A DNA stretch of 64,000 bases from Flavobacterium marginilacus. Lineage in GTDB: Bacteria > Bacteroidota > Bacteroidia > Flavobacteriales > Flavobacteriaceae. The stretch is from contig NZ_CP113975.1 in NCBI RefSeq assembly GCF_026870155.1, positions 930,001-994,000 of the forward strand. The letters are read 5' to 3'. The notes under the pieces were generated by a model. It did no database searches. It was not told where the DNA came from and saw only the letters and a list, made by a program, of their open reading frames with translations. This document shows, piece after piece, positions 8,713 through 19,574 of this stretch; position 1 is the stretch's first letter, and each line of letters starts with the position of its first letter. The translations under genes and the position numbers were made by a program.

Positions 8713-9693
8713 ATGAATAATTATAAATTGAAAATTGCTTTTATTACAGGTATTAGTGGTCAAGATGGAGCCTATCTGTCTAGATTATTATTAAAAAAGG
8801 GATATAAGGTCATTGGAATTACAAGGAATAATCATTCTGAAAACATGCAAAAACTGAAGAGTTTATGTATTGATGAATTTATCATCATGGAAGAATGTGA
8901 TTTGCTTGATATTTCAAGTGTCATAGCTTTAATTAATAAATATAAGCCAGACGAGATTTATAATTTGGCAGCCCAAAGTTCTGTAGGATTATCTTTTAAG
9001 CAACCTATTGGAACAATAAGTTTTAATATTGTATCAGTACTGAATTTATTAGAAGCTATAAGATTGATTAAACCGGATATTAGATTTTACCAGGCATCTA
9101 GCAGTGAGATGTTTGGAAAAGTTACAAACTTACCAGTTAGTATAGATACTCCAATGCATCCACTTAGTCCTTATGCTATTTCAAAAGCTTCTGCACACTG
9201 GACTGTCGTTAATTATCGTGAATCTTATGGGATTTATGCTTGTAATGGTGTTTTGTTTAACCATGAATCATTTTTAAGGTCTACTGGTTTTTTTGTAAAA
9301 AAGGTTATTTATGAGACTGTTAGGAATAAAAATAATCCTTATTGGAATTTAAAAGTTGGTAATATTGATATTAAAAGAGATTTTGGATACTCTCCATATT
9401 ATGTAGAAGCAATGTGGTTAATGTTGCAGTCTCAAAATCCCGATGATTTTATAATTTGTTCCGGAAAAAGTATAACTCTAAGATCGATTATTGAACATGT
9501 TTTTAAGAAATTAGATGTTCCGATGAATAAATTAATAATAGATTATGAACTATTAAGGCCAACTGATATTGATGATATTTATGGGGATAATAGACCGGCA
9601 AAAACAAAATTAGGGTGGGAATATAATTTAAGTTTTTATGAAGTATTAGATAGCTTAATACAAGAAGAAATTGAATTTTTAGACAAAAAATAG
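8713..9693 (+). CDS. gmd: GDP-mannose 4,6-dehydratase family protein
   Basis: This 326-residue SDR has [11 protein letters not shown] at 12-22 (GMD-type NADP site), [10 protein letters not shown] at 83-92, ASSSEMFG at 128-135 and catalytic Y154-x3-K158 in [13 protein letters not shown] in the middle and [14 protein letters not shown] are GMD hallmarks. In most GMDs the motif after NHES is PRRG; here it is FLRSTGFF, so it belongs to a divergent short branch (usual length 340-370). The product would be GDP-4-keto-6-deoxymannose, the precursor of GDP-rhamnose, fucose or perosamine. A perosamine synthase-like aminotransferase is encoded far downstream (41814). A different 4,6-dehydratase substrate is possible. 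Confidence 0.8.
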   Translation: MNNYKLKIAFITGISGQDGAYLSRLLLKKGYKVIGITRNNHSENMQKLKSLCIDEFIIMEECDLLDISSVIALINKYKPDEIYNLAAQSSVGLSFKQPIGTISFNIVSVLNLLEAIRLIKPDIRFYQASSSEMFGKVTNLPVSIDTPMHPLSPYAISKASAHWTVVNYRESYGIYACNGVLFNHESFLRSTGFFVKKVIYETVRNKNNPYWNLKVGNIDIKRDFGYSPYYVEAMWLMLQSQNPDDFIICSGKSITLRSIIEHVFKKLDVPMNKLIIDYELLRPTDIDDIYGDNRPAKTKLGWEYNLSFYEVLDSLIQEEIEFLDKK

Positions 9694-9724
9694 TTTAATA
9701 TTCTTTCGTAATTTAATTATAGAA

Positions 9725-10405
9725 ATGCGTAATACGATAAAATCCTTTGTAAATAATAATAAAAGGCTATATTCAATCAAAATAAAGATTTACAGATTGA
9801 TGTTTAAATTCAAAAAACCAATCATAGGCAAAAATAATATTGTTATTAATAATGGAGTATTAAGTAATGTAAAATATGATATTATTGGAAATAATAATAA
9901 GATTGAAATAAAAGATAAGGCGATACTGTCAGACCTAACTATTTTCATAAGAGGCAATAATCATAAACTTAAAATAGAAGAAAATTGTGTTTTTAAAAGA
10001 GGTTTTCTTTGGTTTGAGGATAGTTGTTGCGAAATAATTATAGGTAAAAATACTACTATTGAGTCAGCACATTTTGCAGTAACAGAGGTGAAAACTAGTA
10101 TTCATGTTGGAGAGGATTGTATGTTTTCCAATGAAATTGAATTAAGGACAGGTGATTCACATGCTATAATTGATGTTGAAAAAAACATCAAAATTAATGA
10201 TGCTCAAAATATTACTATTGGTAATCATGTGTGGATTGGAGCTCGTGCAATAATTTTAAAAGGTGTCTGTATTGGGGACAATAGTATTATTGGGACAGGG
10301 TCTATTGTTACTAAAGATATTCCAAGTTGTTCTGTTTCAGCAGGAGTTCCTTCGAAATTAATTAAAACCAATATTAATTGGGTGAGAGAACGTTTTTATA
10401 ATTAG
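9725..10405 (+). CDS. Acyltransferase with left-handed beta-helix (hexapeptide repeats)
   Basis: This 226-residue protein has a basic N-terminus and then isoleucine-rich hexapeptide repeats from about residue 35 to 210 (for example [19 protein letters not shown], then [16 protein letters not shown]). The end, AGVPSKLI, is the standard closing element of WcaF/Maa-type O-acetyltransferases. It presumably O-acetylates a sugar in the cytoplasm using acetyl-CoA. It lies between gmd and a GT2 gene with gaps of about 30-40 bases. The acceptor sugar is unknown. Confidence 0.85.
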   Translation: MRNTIKSFVNNNKRLYSIKIKIYRLMFKFKKPIIGKNNIVINNGVLSNVKYDIIGNNNKIEIKDKAILSDLTIFIRGNNHKLKIEENCVFKRGFLWFEDSCCEIIIGKNTTIESAHFAVTEVKTSIHVGEDCMFSNEIELRTGDSHAIIDVEKNIKINDAQNITIGNHVWIGARAIILKGVCIGDNSIIGTGSIVTKDIPSCSVSAGVPSKLIKTNINWVRERFYN

Positions 10406-10443
10406 TAAGTATTGGTCGCTAATAAATTCTAAAGAAAATTTTA

Positions 10444-11205
10444 ATGCTAAAGTTGTCAGTAATTACAGTTGTTTATAATAATTTAACAGACATTGAGGAT
10501 ACCATCCTAAATGTGTTAGAATTAAAAGAAAATAATGAGAGTATTGAGTACATTATTATTGATGGAGGTTCTACAGATGGAACTTGTGATATAATTGAAA
10601 AATATTGTGATAAAATATCTTGTTTTATTTCTGAGTCTGATAAAGGCATTTATGATGCAATGAATAAGGGGGTAGATTTGGCACAAGGTGAGTGGTTAAT
10701 ATTTATGAACAGCGGTGATTTATTTTATAATAATGATTTTTTTAGGAAAACATTTTTAGGTAATAAAAACATTAGCGATTATGATATTATATATGGAAAT
10801 ACTTTGGCCAAAAATGAAGGAGAGATTCTTTTTATTCCTTACAAAATAATTAAGCCTTATTTCTTTTTTTTAAATACAATTTGTCACCAAAGTGTTTTTT
10901 TTAGTAGAAGGGTATTTAATAGGGTTGGTTATTATAATTTAGATTATAAAATTATTTCAGACAGAGATCTTTTATATAGAATTTCAAATTCAAAAGGGAA
11001 ATTTTTTCATATAGAAGATATCATTAGTATTTGGGATGAAGAGGGGTTTTCAAAAGAAAATTTTTCACTGTTTTTAGAAGAAGATAGAATTTTTACCAGA
11101 AAAAATTTCAATTTCTTTGAAAGAAGCTTTTTGAGGTTTGAAAGAAAATTAAAAAGCGGATTAAATAAAATAAAATTAATGAAAAGTATAAAATCTGATT
11201 ATTAA
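10444..11205 (+). CDS. Family 2 glycosyltransferase, WcaE-like
   Basis: The 253-residue GT-A protein has SVITVVYNN at the start, DGGSTDGT at 40-47, SESDKGIYDAMNKG at 63-76 and NSGD at 89-92. The S-x-x-D-x-G-x-Y-x-A-M-N-K-G block marks the WcaE-like inverting group. Three relatives with the same block occur at 18831, 36335 and 44285. The donor sugar is not predictable. It sits just before the first Wzy gene. Confidence 0.88.
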   Translation: MLKLSVITVVYNNLTDIEDTILNVLELKENNESIEYIIIDGGSTDGTCDIIEKYCDKISCFISESDKGIYDAMNKGVDLAQGEWLIFMNSGDLFYNNDFFRKTFLGNKNISDYDIIYGNTLAKNEGEILFIPYKIIKPYFFFLNTICHQSVFFSRRVFNRVGYYNLDYKIISDRDLLYRISNSKGKFFHIEDIISIWDEEGFSKENFSLFLEEDRIFTRKNFNFFERSFLRFERKLKSGLNKIKLMKSIKSDY

Positions 11206-11271
11206 TTTATATAATTCCGAGATAAAAGATCTTAAAAGATAAATATTTTTAGATTATTATGAACTACACTA

Positions 11272-12609
11272 TTGTTTATTAAGTTGAGAGAAATTCAAGG
11301 CGATTTAAAAAAATATGGAGTACTGTATTTTCTAATATTACTACATCTTTTGGGTGGTATTATAGCTGATTTTGCTATTATTGTAAGTTCATTTTATGCT
11401 TTTTTTTATTTTTGTTTTAAGAAAGAAGTAGATTTGTATGTAGTTTTCTTATTGCTATATACTAATATTTGTATGGGGCAAAATTCGGATGCTGAAAATA
11501 TAAGTAATATTAATGTTGGTATATACGCACTATTTAAAAATGTGCTAATAATTGGTCCAATTGCATTATCAACTAAATTTGCTTTTGCTCTTGCTGTACC
11601 CGTGAGGGCAGTCCTGAATTTTTCTAAAACAAAGTCTTATTGGTTATTTAGCTTGTGGTCATTAGCAGTTTTGTTTTCTATAATTGGTTTATTCCTATCA
11701 TTCTTTTCTGGTGCTGAAAATAAAGCGGGACTTACTGTTGGGTTTAGGATTGCATTAACTTTGGGAGTAGTATTGATACCTCAGGTGGTTTCGTCAAAAA
11801 GAGAGTTTTTGAAGCAATTTGATAAGATTTTCATTATATCAGCTGTCTCGCTATGTCTTGGTTTAATGAATGCTCATTGGCTGTTTGTAACGTTTGGTTT
11901 TTTGCCGTACTTGTGGTTTAGATTTAAATCATTTCCTCTAAAAGCACTAATAGTTTTGTGTTTGGGTAAGACCCTAATTGGTCTGGAAACTACAATTACT
12001 ATAGTGGCGATGCTAATATTTAGTTTTATTTTTTTACTTTTTGTTAAAATTAGAATTTTCAATCAAAAAAATTTAAAGTATGTAGGTTTGCTTTTTATAC
12101 TTCTACCTATTTTAATAACCATATATGTTGTTCTATTACCAGTTGATAAAATGGGTTATGATTTGACAAGTGCTATGGGTTATGTTGAGTTTAAATTAAT
12201 TGGTGATAGGAAGCCAATCTGGGATGCATCGTTGCTACAAATAAAAGCACAAAATTTTTTTATTGCGCCTTCAGGCAGTGCACTTGAAGTTTATTTTGAT
12301 TATATAGATAAATGGGTGTTATGGCCTGAGGGTTCACATAATATTTTTTTAGAAATAGGTCGTCAGACAAGTGCTTTTTGTATGTTTTTATTTGCTTTTC
12401 TTCTTTTTAAAACTTTATATTTTGCTTATAAAAGCTTGTCAAGTACAGATGAGTGTTTTATAATTCTATCTTTTACCTCAATTTATTTGGCATTTGGGCT
12501 TTCGGGTCAACATATCGTATACGATGGAGTAGGTTTTATGTATTGGTTATTAATAGCACAACTTGCTAACACTAAAAATAATGAAAATATTACATATCTC
12601 AGCTGCTAA
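11272..12609 (+). CDS. wzy: O-antigen/repeat-unit polymerase (Wzy-like)
   Basis: The 445-residue protein has about 10-12 hydrophobic segments, a large loop in the C-terminal half (DRKPIWDASL, SHNIFLEIGRQTS) and no soluble enzymatic domain, the pattern of Wzy/O-antigen ligase proteins. The frame opens after a TGA at 11260, and its only initiator-like codon near the N-terminus is TTG at 11272. An ATG at 11259 lies in another frame and stops after 7 codons (see findings). It overlaps the next GT gene by 29 bases. Wzy would join repeat units in the periplasm after Wzx transport. Confidence 0.78.
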   Translation: MFIKLREIQGDLKKYGVLYFLILLHLLGGIIADFAIIVSSFYAFFYFCFKKEVDLYVVFLLLYTNICMGQNSDAENISNINVGIYALFKNVLIIGPIALSTKFAFALAVPVRAVLNFSKTKSYWLFSLWSLAVLFSIIGLFLSFFSGAENKAGLTVGFRIALTLGVVLIPQVVSSKREFLKQFDKIFIISAVSLCLGLMNAHWLFVTFGFLPYLWFRFKSFPLKALIVLCLGKTLIGLETTITIVAMLIFSFIFLLFVKIRIFNQKNLKYVGLLFILLPILITIYVVLLPVDKMGYDLTSAMGYVEFKLIGDRKPIWDASLLQIKAQNFFIAPSGSALEVYFDYIDKWVLWPEGSHNIFLEIGRQTSAFCMFLFAFLLFKTLYFAYKSLSSTDECFIILSFTSIYLAFGLSGQHIVYDGVGFMYWLLIAQLANTKNNENITYLSC

Positions 12610-13807
12610 TTCTTCTGTAGGTGCTGGAATCGCTTGTGTTAAACTGCATGAAGCACTGTTGGATGAAAAGATTGAATCAAAAATATTGTTTTTAAATAAA
12701 CAATCTTCAAATGTTATTAATACTTCCTTTTATGAAAGTTCTAAGTTAAAAAAGGTAAAACGTATTTTGCTAACTTTGGCAGATAGAATTCTTCTTAAAT
12801 ATTATCCTAAAAGAAAATTCGAAGTATTTTCGCCGGGTTTGTTTGGCTTAGATCTTTCAACAAATGTTGATGTTCAAAATGCTGATATTATTCATCTCCA
12901 TTGGGTTAATCATGCATTCATAGATGTTAAGGATTTATCGAAACTTAATAAGCCTATTGTTTGGACAATGCATGATTGTTGGGTTTTCACAGGAGGATGT
13001 CATTATTTCTCTTCTTGTCAAAATTTTAAAAATTCTTGTGGCAATTGTCAAGTTTTAAATAGCAATAATCATAATGATTTATCTCATTATGTATTTAATC
13101 GAAAAAGGAAATATTACCCTAAAATAAATATTCAATATGTTGCAATAAGCAGTTGGATGAAAGGACAAGCAAAATTAGGAGCCCTTCTTAAGGAGAAATC
13201 TATTGAAGTAGTACCAAGTGGTATAGATTGTAGTGTCTATAATTTTAGGCATGATTCTGATTTACGTGAAAAGTTTAATCTTAAAAATGATGATACAGTC
13301 ATTTTAATTGGGGCTCAACATTTAAATTCTCCCTTTAAAGGAGTACAGCTAAGTATAGATGCATTAAATCAGTATGACGGAAAAAAGTTAAAGGTATTAA
13401 CATTTGGTGGTGGACAGATTGTTTTATCAAACCGTCTTCATCAAATTATAAATTTTGGATTTGTTTCAAATCGGAGAGAAATGGCCGATTTATATGCGAT
13501 AGCAGATGTTTTTTTATGTACATCAACAGCAGAAGGTTTTGGAATGACCGTAGCTGAAGCACAATGTTGTGGTACACCTGCGATTGCATTTGAAGAGACT
13601 GGGCCTAGTGATATTATAAATCACAAGTTAACGGGATATCTTGCAAAATTTAAAGACGTTGATGATGTTGTAAGTGGCTTATCGTATTGTCTAAATAATA
13701 AGTTTGATAGAAAAATGATTTCTGAAGATTCAGAAAAGAAATTTTCTATAAAAAATTGTGCCATTAAATATAATACTATTTATAAAGAGATTTTAAGTGA
13801 GGAATAA
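12581..13807 (+). CDS. Family 4 glycosyltransferase with cysteine cluster
   Basis: This GT-B enzyme has GAGIACVKLHEAL at 14-26, WTMHDCWVFTGGCHYF at about 128-143, followed by a cysteine cluster (Cys133, Cys140, Cys146, Cys153, Cys156) seen in WcaC-type transferases, and the donor-domain element EGFGMTVAE at 318-326. The open frame begins with TTG at 12563, but the ATG at 12581 gives the standard MKILHIS opening and 408 residues. It starts inside the end of wzy. The Cys set may bind a metal or stabilise the fold; that part is inference. Confidence 0.87.
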   Translation: MKILHISAANSSVGAGIACVKLHEALLDEKIESKILFLNKQSSNVINTSFYESSKLKKVKRILLTLADRILLKYYPKRKFEVFSPGLFGLDLSTNVDVQNADIIHLHWVNHAFIDVKDLSKLNKPIVWTMHDCWVFTGGCHYFSSCQNFKNSCGNCQVLNSNNHNDLSHYVFNRKRKYYPKINIQYVAISSWMKGQAKLGALLKEKSIEVVPSGIDCSVYNFRHDSDLREKFNLKNDDTVILIGAQHLNSPFKGVQLSIDALNQYDGKKLKVLTFGGGQIVLSNRLHQIINFGFVSNRREMADLYAIADVFLCTSTAEGFGMTVAEAQCCGTPAIAFEETGPSDIINHKLTGYLAKFKDVDDVVSGLSYCLNNKFDRKMISEDSEKKFSIKNCAIKYNTIYKEILSEE

Positions 13808-15008
13808 AAAAAAGAATATCAATATTTCGGTTTTTATTGGTAATTATTTAGATGAAATTATACAAAAGGAGCGAAGTTTGATTGCTCCTAATCCAGCTGG
13901 CTCAAATCGAATGTGGAGATTGTCAAAAGCAGTTCAAACTCAAGGTTTTTTGCCCTATATAATTTCACCCGCTTGCAGTGCTAGAATTAAATTTAACTCT
14001 AAAATTATTCATTCTACTCATATTGTACGGAAAAATGGAATTATTATTGTTTATGCTCCAGCTTTAGCAATTCCCTATTTAAGTATTTTGTTTGAATTCT
14101 TTTCAATGTTATGGATTTTTTTAAGATTAACTTTCTTAAGAAACATTAGAATTGTAATGCTCTATTGTTATTATCCATCAACTGTTTTTGTTGGATTGCT
14201 TGCTAAAATTCAGAAAATTAAAATAATTGAAGACTTAGAAGATATTGTAACACCCAAACTCAGTGACTGGTTTGGTGATTCAATAATGTTTGCAATACAG
14301 CAGTCAATCGGTGGCTTTTTAATGAGAATATCTATAGGGTTGTCAGATTTAATTATTATTCCATCTTCAAATTTTTTTTTTAAAACAATTGAGAGTAAAA
14401 ATGTTCTTATTATAGATGGATGTATTGATGTTTCAGCTGATAAAAGCTTAATTTTTGAAGATGAGAAAATCAATGTTCTATTAGCAGGTATGCTAGATGA
14501 AGAACAAGGAATTGATTTGTATTTACAAACATTATATATTATAAATAAAAATGAAGAATTAGCCAATAGATTTAGATTCAAGATATCAGGTCTTTCGTTA
14601 AATGAAGAAGTCCTCAAAAACTCTTTGGCGTCATTTACTAATTTAGATTTGAAATACTACGGATTTGTAAGTTCAGCAGAATTTACTATATTAATGAAAG
14701 AAGCACATGTCTGCTTAGTTTTGCAAAATCCAACCGGTCGAAATTCCCAGCAAAAAACACCTTCAAAAGGTTATGAATATATGGCTTCAGGAAAGGCCAT
14801 AATTGTTACTCCTATTGGGGACTATGTTAATTTACCGAATGATATTTGCTTTTTGTTAAGTGAGTATTCTCCAGACAATATCTTAGCTATTGTAAGTAAT
14901 TTGAATAATGAAACCATAATTGAAGTTGGTAAAAAGGCAAAACAGTATGCAAGAGAAAATTGGGGATTTGAAAATGTCGGAAAAAGAATTATTAATTATT
15001 TACAGTAA
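13797..15008 (+). CDS. Family 4-like glycosyltransferase
   Basis: The 403-residue product has a GT-B layout: an N-terminal domain with two hydrophobic helices (about 85-125) and a C-terminal domain with INVLLAGMLDEEQGIDLY, then TPSKGYEYMASGKAIIVTP, a donor-site block in which the usual first glutamate is replaced. The start is GTG at 13797, overlapping the previous stop by 11 bases; no closer ATG precedes conserved sequence. ISVFIGNY opens the fold. It ends in TAATG shared with the next gene. Donor and acceptor are unknown. Confidence 0.8.
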   Translation: MRNKKKNINISVFIGNYLDEIIQKERSLIAPNPAGSNRMWRLSKAVQTQGFLPYIISPACSARIKFNSKIIHSTHIVRKNGIIIVYAPALAIPYLSILFEFFSMLWIFLRLTFLRNIRIVMLYCYYPSTVFVGLLAKIQKIKIIEDLEDIVTPKLSDWFGDSIMFAIQQSIGGFLMRISIGLSDLIIIPSSNFFFKTIESKNVLIIDGCIDVSADKSLIFEDEKINVLLAGMLDEEQGIDLYLQTLYIINKNEELANRFRFKISGLSLNEEVLKNSLASFTNLDLKYYGFVSSAEFTILMKEAHVCLVLQNPTGRNSQQKTPSKGYEYMASGKAIIVTPIGDYVNLPNDICFLLSEYSPDNILAIVSNLNNETIIEVGKKAKQYARENWGFENVGKRIINYLQ

Positions 15009-16015
15009 TGAAACAATTAATCGTAACGTGTTTACCTAGTTTTTATAAAAATTTAGCATTTAGAAGAATAGCAGAAAAAAACACATTAAAGGTGTTTTTT
15101 ACTTACGATTCAAAGATTAAAAGAACAGGTGATTTTTTTCGATATGGTTTAGAAAATGAAAATATAGTTAAAAAGAGAAACTTTTTTAAAAATCTGAAAA
15201 ACTTATATTTGGAAAGCAGAAAATCTGATTTTGTAACTTTAGGCGGTTGGGATGATATATATTTTTGGTTTTTGAGATTAGTAATACCGAAACGAAAGCT
15301 TAAACTAATTGTTGAGTCAACTATAAATGAGTTTAAGGAATCAAAATTAGCTACACCGTTAAAAAAATTTTTTCTCAATGGAATTTCTGAATGTATTGTG
15401 AGTGGACAACCACATGCTAGATTAGTACACCATTTGGGATTTAATGGAAAAATAAAAATATCAAAAGGGGTCGGGGTTTTGGATTTTGACTATGAGCCAA
15501 TAGTAAAAAATAGACCAGAAAAGGTAACAGAATTTCTTTACGTAGGTCGTGTTTCAGTTGAAAAAGGAATCGATTTGTTGTTGACTTTTTTTGAGAGAAA
15601 TGTAAATCTTAGGTTGAATATTGTTGGGAGCATAGAAGATGAAAAATATTTAAATTTAATCGCTGCAAATGATAATATAACTTACCATGGATATAAAAAT
15701 AGAGACGAATTAAAAAAAATATATAGCGTTAACGAAGTTTTTATTTTAGCTTCAAGAACGGAACCTTGGGGTTTAGTAATTGAAGAAGCTTTATACCATG
15801 GTTTGCCATTAATAGTTTCAAACAATGTTGGCTGCAGTGAAGATTTGGTAAAATTATACAATACAGGTGAGGTGTTTGTTGTAGATGATTTAATTGATTT
15901 AACTGAAAAAATTGAAAAAATTATAAGTGTAAATCAATATATGAGTTATTGCGAAAACATTAAATCGATTAATTTTAAAGAAATATCAAATAATTATATA
16001 AATTGCTTTTTATGA
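15008..16015 (+). CDS. Family 4 glycosyltransferase
   Basis: This 335-residue GT-B protein shows [17 protein letters not shown] near 175-195, [14 protein letters not shown] and the E-x7-E type element [11 protein letters not shown] followed by [12 protein letters not shown]. The N-terminal domain is short. Its ATG overlaps the preceding stop by one base, and its TGA overlaps the next ATG, so it is in a tightly coupled block (13797-17639). No substrate can be assigned. Confidence 0.86.
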   Translation: MKQLIVTCLPSFYKNLAFRRIAEKNTLKVFFTYDSKIKRTGDFFRYGLENENIVKKRNFFKNLKNLYLESRKSDFVTLGGWDDIYFWFLRLVIPKRKLKLIVESTINEFKESKLATPLKKFFLNGISECIVSGQPHARLVHHLGFNGKIKISKGVGVLDFDYEPIVKNRPEKVTEFLYVGRVSVEKGIDLLLTFFERNVNLRLNIVGSIEDEKYLNLIAANDNITYHGYKNRDELKKIYSVNEVFILASRTEPWGLVIEEALYHGLPLIVSNNVGCSEDLVKLYNTGEVFVVDDLIDLTEKIEKIISVNQYMSYCENIKSINFKEISNNYINCFL

Positions 16016-16518
16016 TTAGAAGATTAAAGCCTTTTTTTGGTAGGGTTATATTGAAAATTTTACCATTACAAGCTTTCCCTAAAATAAATAGATTTTGTTA
16101 TATATTAATGGGACATATTCTTGGACGTGCTGTTGTACTATATAGCTCCGTTGAAATTCTTGGTTTAATTAAAGTTGAGATTGGAAATAATTCATTCGTT
16201 GGCCATAGAACACTTTTCATGGGTGGTAATTCTCTGATTAAGATTGGGAACAACTGTGACATTTCATCGAATGTTAGTCTCATATGTGGGTCACATGAAA
16301 TTGGTGATTTTACTCGTAGAGCTGGTAAGGGAATAAGTAGTGATATTACAATTGGGAATAGTGTTTGGATAGGATATGGAAGTTTAATTTTGGGAGGAGT
16401 TACGATTGAAGACGGCGCAATTATTGCAGCAGGAAGTGTGGTAAATAAATCAGTACCCAAAAACACAATATATGGTGGTGTGCCAGCCAAAGAAATTAAG
16501 AAAATAGGAACTAGATGA
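16012..16518 (+). CDS. Hexapeptide-repeat O-acetyltransferase
   Basis: The 168-residue protein carries left-handed beta-helix repeats from about 50 to 160 ([16 protein letters not shown], then [19 protein letters not shown] and [15 protein letters not shown]) and closes with [11 protein letters not shown]. The candidate catalytic His is in [10 protein letters not shown] use the ATG at 16012, which overlaps the previous TGA in an ATGA arrangement, rather than TTG at 16003. It probably O-acetylates a sugar of the glycan made by the neighbouring GTs. Confidence 0.85.
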   Translation: MIRRLKPFFGRVILKILPLQAFPKINRFCYILMGHILGRAVVLYSSVEILGLIKVEIGNNSFVGHRTLFMGGNSLIKIGNNCDISSNVSLICGSHEIGDFTRRAGKGISSDITIGNSVWIGYGSLILGGVTIEDGAIIAAGSVVNKSVPKNTIYGGVPAKEIKKIGTR

Positions 16519-17639
16519 GATCAGATCATTTATTAATTGTAAATCCGTGGTTAGGTAACATTGGTCCAAATACTTTTTTGAAAAATTTCTACCACAATTT
16601 AGATTATACAAAGGTAAAATTAACGGTTATTTACCCAGAAAAAGATATAATTTCTGAGGAGATGGAATCATTAGGGATAGATGTGATTTATAACAAGCAT
16701 GTTGCATTAAAACATATTAAAAGTTTTTTTCTAAAAACCTTGACAAGGTTTAGTATCGAATTTTATTTAATTTTTTTTTACCTCAATATTTTTAGAAAAC
16801 AAAAGCATACAAAATGTCTAATAAACACAGAATTATATTCATATTCATTATTCATTCCTTGGTTATTTTCAAACGTTTATGTAGTAGTACATTCGCTTTC
16901 TTTTAAAAAGAATGGCTTTTTGAATAAAATATTGCTTCTTTTTCAAAAAACATTTGTTTTCAGATATTTAGCGGTTTCAAAAACCGTTAAAACATCTTTA
17001 GAGCTTCAGGGTATCAGAGGAAATATTGAAGTTGTATACAATGGTGTAAATATACAGAAAGAAATTAATGTGGAATCTAAAAGAAAAGTGCCTTTTAGAA
17101 TACTATCTATCGCTCATCCTGTTCCTCATAAAGGAGCCCATCATTTGTTGGAGGTGCTTTCTATATTAAAAGATAAAGTTGAATTTAAATGGACTCTTTT
17201 AGGGTGGTATTCTGAGTCTTCAGATAAAGAGTATCAAAATTTCTTTATCAACGAAATAAATCGATTAAATTTAAATAATGAAATCGAAGTGCTAGGGAAT
17301 GTAAACAATATATCAGATTGGTATAGGCAGTCCGATTTATTAGTACATCCTTCAGAAAGTGAATCATTCGGTTTTGTGGTAGCTGAAGCTATGTCATTTG
17401 GTGTTCCTGTTGTTGCTTTTAATGTTGGTGCCCTTCATGAAATTATTGATGATAAAATAGACAGTTTTTTAATTCCAGCCTTCAAAACCAATCTGATGGC
17501 TGAAACTATATATGAATTAATACAGGATAAAGAGAATAATTTCAAAATAAGGAGAGCTGCTCAGAATAAAATTAAGGATAAGTTTGATAACATAAAAAAT
17601 ATGCGAAGAGTATTTAGAGTTTTAGATTTATTAGCTTAA
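16515..17639 (+). CDS. Family 4 glycosyltransferase
   Basis: The 374-residue GT-B enzyme begins [20 protein letters not shown] and has [18 protein letters not shown] near 190-208 and the donor element [22 protein letters not shown] in the C-terminal domain. It overlaps the preceding acetyltransferase by 4 bases (ATGA). It is the last gene before a 1.2-kb stretch with only a decayed gene, so the first transcription block may end here, although I see no strong hairpin after it. Confidence 0.87.
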   Translation: MRSDHLLIVNPWLGNIGPNTFLKNFYHNLDYTKVKLTVIYPEKDIISEEMESLGIDVIYNKHVALKHIKSFFLKTLTRFSIEFYLIFFYLNIFRKQKHTKCLINTELYSYSLFIPWLFSNVYVVVHSLSFKKNGFLNKILLLFQKTFVFRYLAVSKTVKTSLELQGIRGNIEVVYNGVNIQKEINVESKRKVPFRILSIAHPVPHKGAHHLLEVLSILKDKVEFKWTLLGWYSESSDKEYQNFFINEINRLNLNNEIEVLGNVNNISDWYRQSDLLVHPSESESFGFVVAEAMSFGVPVVAFNVGALHEIIDDKIDSFLIPAFKTNLMAETIYELIQDKENNFKIRRAAQNKIKDKFDNIKNMRRVFRVLDLLA

Positions 17640-17726
17640 GATATATTTTTAATAAGACAGTTTGTTGATTGTAATGTATTGATTATGAAAATATTAAATG
17701 CGATGAAGTAGTTAGTGGGATTCCAA

Positions 17727-18660
17727 TTAAAGGGTGAAAAAGAAACAGGTAATGTCAGCTTTTGTTGGAAATGCTAAAACTAACACATGTACTAAATAAA
17801 TGCCATAACTAAATTTATTCATTAAATTTAAAAACTTTAGAATAAACTGATTCTTTATATTTTTATCCCTACATATAGAGATAAATGCCAATCGAGCAAA
17901 TTAATACATTCAATGTTAAATATTTATAATATAGTTCATCCATTTTTCCTTTAAGATTATATAAAAAGAAGGTTTCCATAATGGTTACAATAAGACCAAT
18001 AAAGAATAAAACAATTGCAATAAGGTCTTTTATGCTAGAACTTTCAAAGTTTATCTTTTTTAAATAATATCCCAGTATGGTTATATCCCAGAAAACCTGT
18101 GAAATACGAAAAGTCTAGTTTAGTCTCAAAAATAGATAAAATCTGATAAGTAAATAAAACTATAATTAACTAAATAATTTAAAAATATAAAATCTCTTTA
18201 TGGTTACTGTTACGAACCCATTTGATGATTATAGAGGAGAAAATATAAATGCTTAACAGTGTATATACAAAGCATAAATGATAAGAACTACCGTTTTTGA
18301 ATTGAACCATGATAAAATTGAAAACTTGGAAAAAATCTAAATACTCTTTATGAAATACTTTAAGCAGTAAGCTAAATAAAATATAAGAAATGTTCCAGAA
18401 AAGGAATGGAATAATAATTGTAAAAAATCTTTTTTTGGAAAAGTATCAATAGCATATTCTTTATCAAAAAACAATGCACCTGTTAACATAAAAAATACTG
18501 GAACACTAAATCTAACCCAGCTTTCTACAATATTTTCAATCCACCAATAAGCAGGGTGATTCCATACTGTTTAATAATGTAGTTGTAACATGTAAAATAA
18601 TTACCGATATCGTGCTACAAATCTAAAATTGTCCACCCGTTGTATTTTAGTTTCGTTCAT
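17727..18660 (-). pseudogene. Decayed acyltransferase-3 (OafA-like) membrane O-acyltransferase gene
   Basis: On the minus strand from ATG at 18660, pieces in different frames together read as an acyltransferase-3 protein. They are VDNFRFVA; then, after a shift, ISVIILHVTTTLL with the family's conserved His; then ENIVESWVRFSVPVFFMLTG; then FFTIIIPFLFWNISYIL; then ITILGYYLKKINF; and finally KFSYGIYLVHVLVLA, the typical last helix. At least five frame breaks or stops separate them; one is at an A-run (18430-18436 on the plus strand as T7) that is one base short. The ancestral protein would have been about 310 residues and orientated against all neighbouring genes. It once probably O-acetylated a glycan. 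It is no longer functional. Confidence 0.85.
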
Positions 18661-18830
18661 GTGTTTTTTTACGAAGGTATGGATGTAAAGAGTATTATAT
18701 TATGAATTATGTGCGAAATATAATTTATTTGTGTCGCGTTCGTACGATATTAATACTTTATTGAAAGATAATAATTTATGCTTTATTTTGATTATCTGTC
18801 GAAATTCCAAATCAATATAAGAATTTAATA

Positions 18831-19574
18831 ATGAAAATTTCCATAATAACAGTTTGTTATAATAGCTCAAATACGATTGAAAAAACAATCTTGTCAGTAA
18901 AAAATCAGACTCATAAAAATATTGAATATATCATTGTAGATGGAAATTCGAAAGATCAAACTCTTGCGATAATTCAGAAGTACAAGGAGGTGGTGTCAAA
19001 ATGGATTTCAGAGCCGGACAGAGGGCTCTATGATGCTATGAATAAAGGGATTGCAATGGCATCGGGTGACTTGATAGGTATTTTGAATTCTGATGATGTT
19101 TTTAATTCTACTTTTGTTATTGAAGAAATAGTAGATTTTCATGAAAAATATGATGTTGATGCATCAATTGGAAATATTGTTCAGCGGAAAGAAAATGGCA
19201 AAATAGTAAGATTATACTCTTCGAAATATTGGAATCCTGAAAAATTGAGAATAGGATTTATGCCCCCGCATCCTTCTATTTTTTTTAAAAAAGGACTTTT
19301 TCCCAGATTAGGAGTTTATGATTTAGGTTTTAAAATAGGAGCAGATTATGAATTGATAACTAGATTTTTCATAAAGAATAAAATTAGTTGGAAATATTCT
19401 GGGATAGTGACTACGTCTATGTTGGTTGGAGGTTTGAGCAGTTCAGGATCATCTTCTTATAAATTAATTACAAAGGAAATTCAAAAAGCTCTTACTATGA
19501 ATGGAATTTTGTTTTCTCCATTAATGATAAAAATGCGTTTTTTTTGGAAGTTATTTGGATTTTTAAAGAAATGA
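18831..19574 (+). CDS. Family 2 glycosyltransferase, WcaE-like
   Basis: The 247-residue GT-A protein has SIITVCYNS at 4-12, DGNSKDQT at 37-44, the block SEPDRGLYDAMNKG at 60-73 and NSDD near 86-89. It starts a new gene block after the decayed acyltransferase and overlaps the following reductase in an ATGA. Given its position just before QuiNAc/FucNAc and rhamnose genes it may add one of those sugars; this is inference. Confidence 0.87.
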   Translation: MKISIITVCYNSSNTIEKTILSVKNQTHKNIEYIIVDGNSKDQTLAIIQKYKEVVSKWISEPDRGLYDAMNKGIAMASGDLIGILNSDDVFNSTFVIEEIVDFHEKYDVDASIGNIVQRKENGKIVRLYSSKYWNPEKLRIGFMPPHPSIFFKKGLFPRLGVYDLGFKIGADYELITRFFIKNKISWKYSGIVTTSMLVGGLSSSGSSSYKLITKEIQKALTMNGILFSPLMIKMRFFWKLFGFLKK

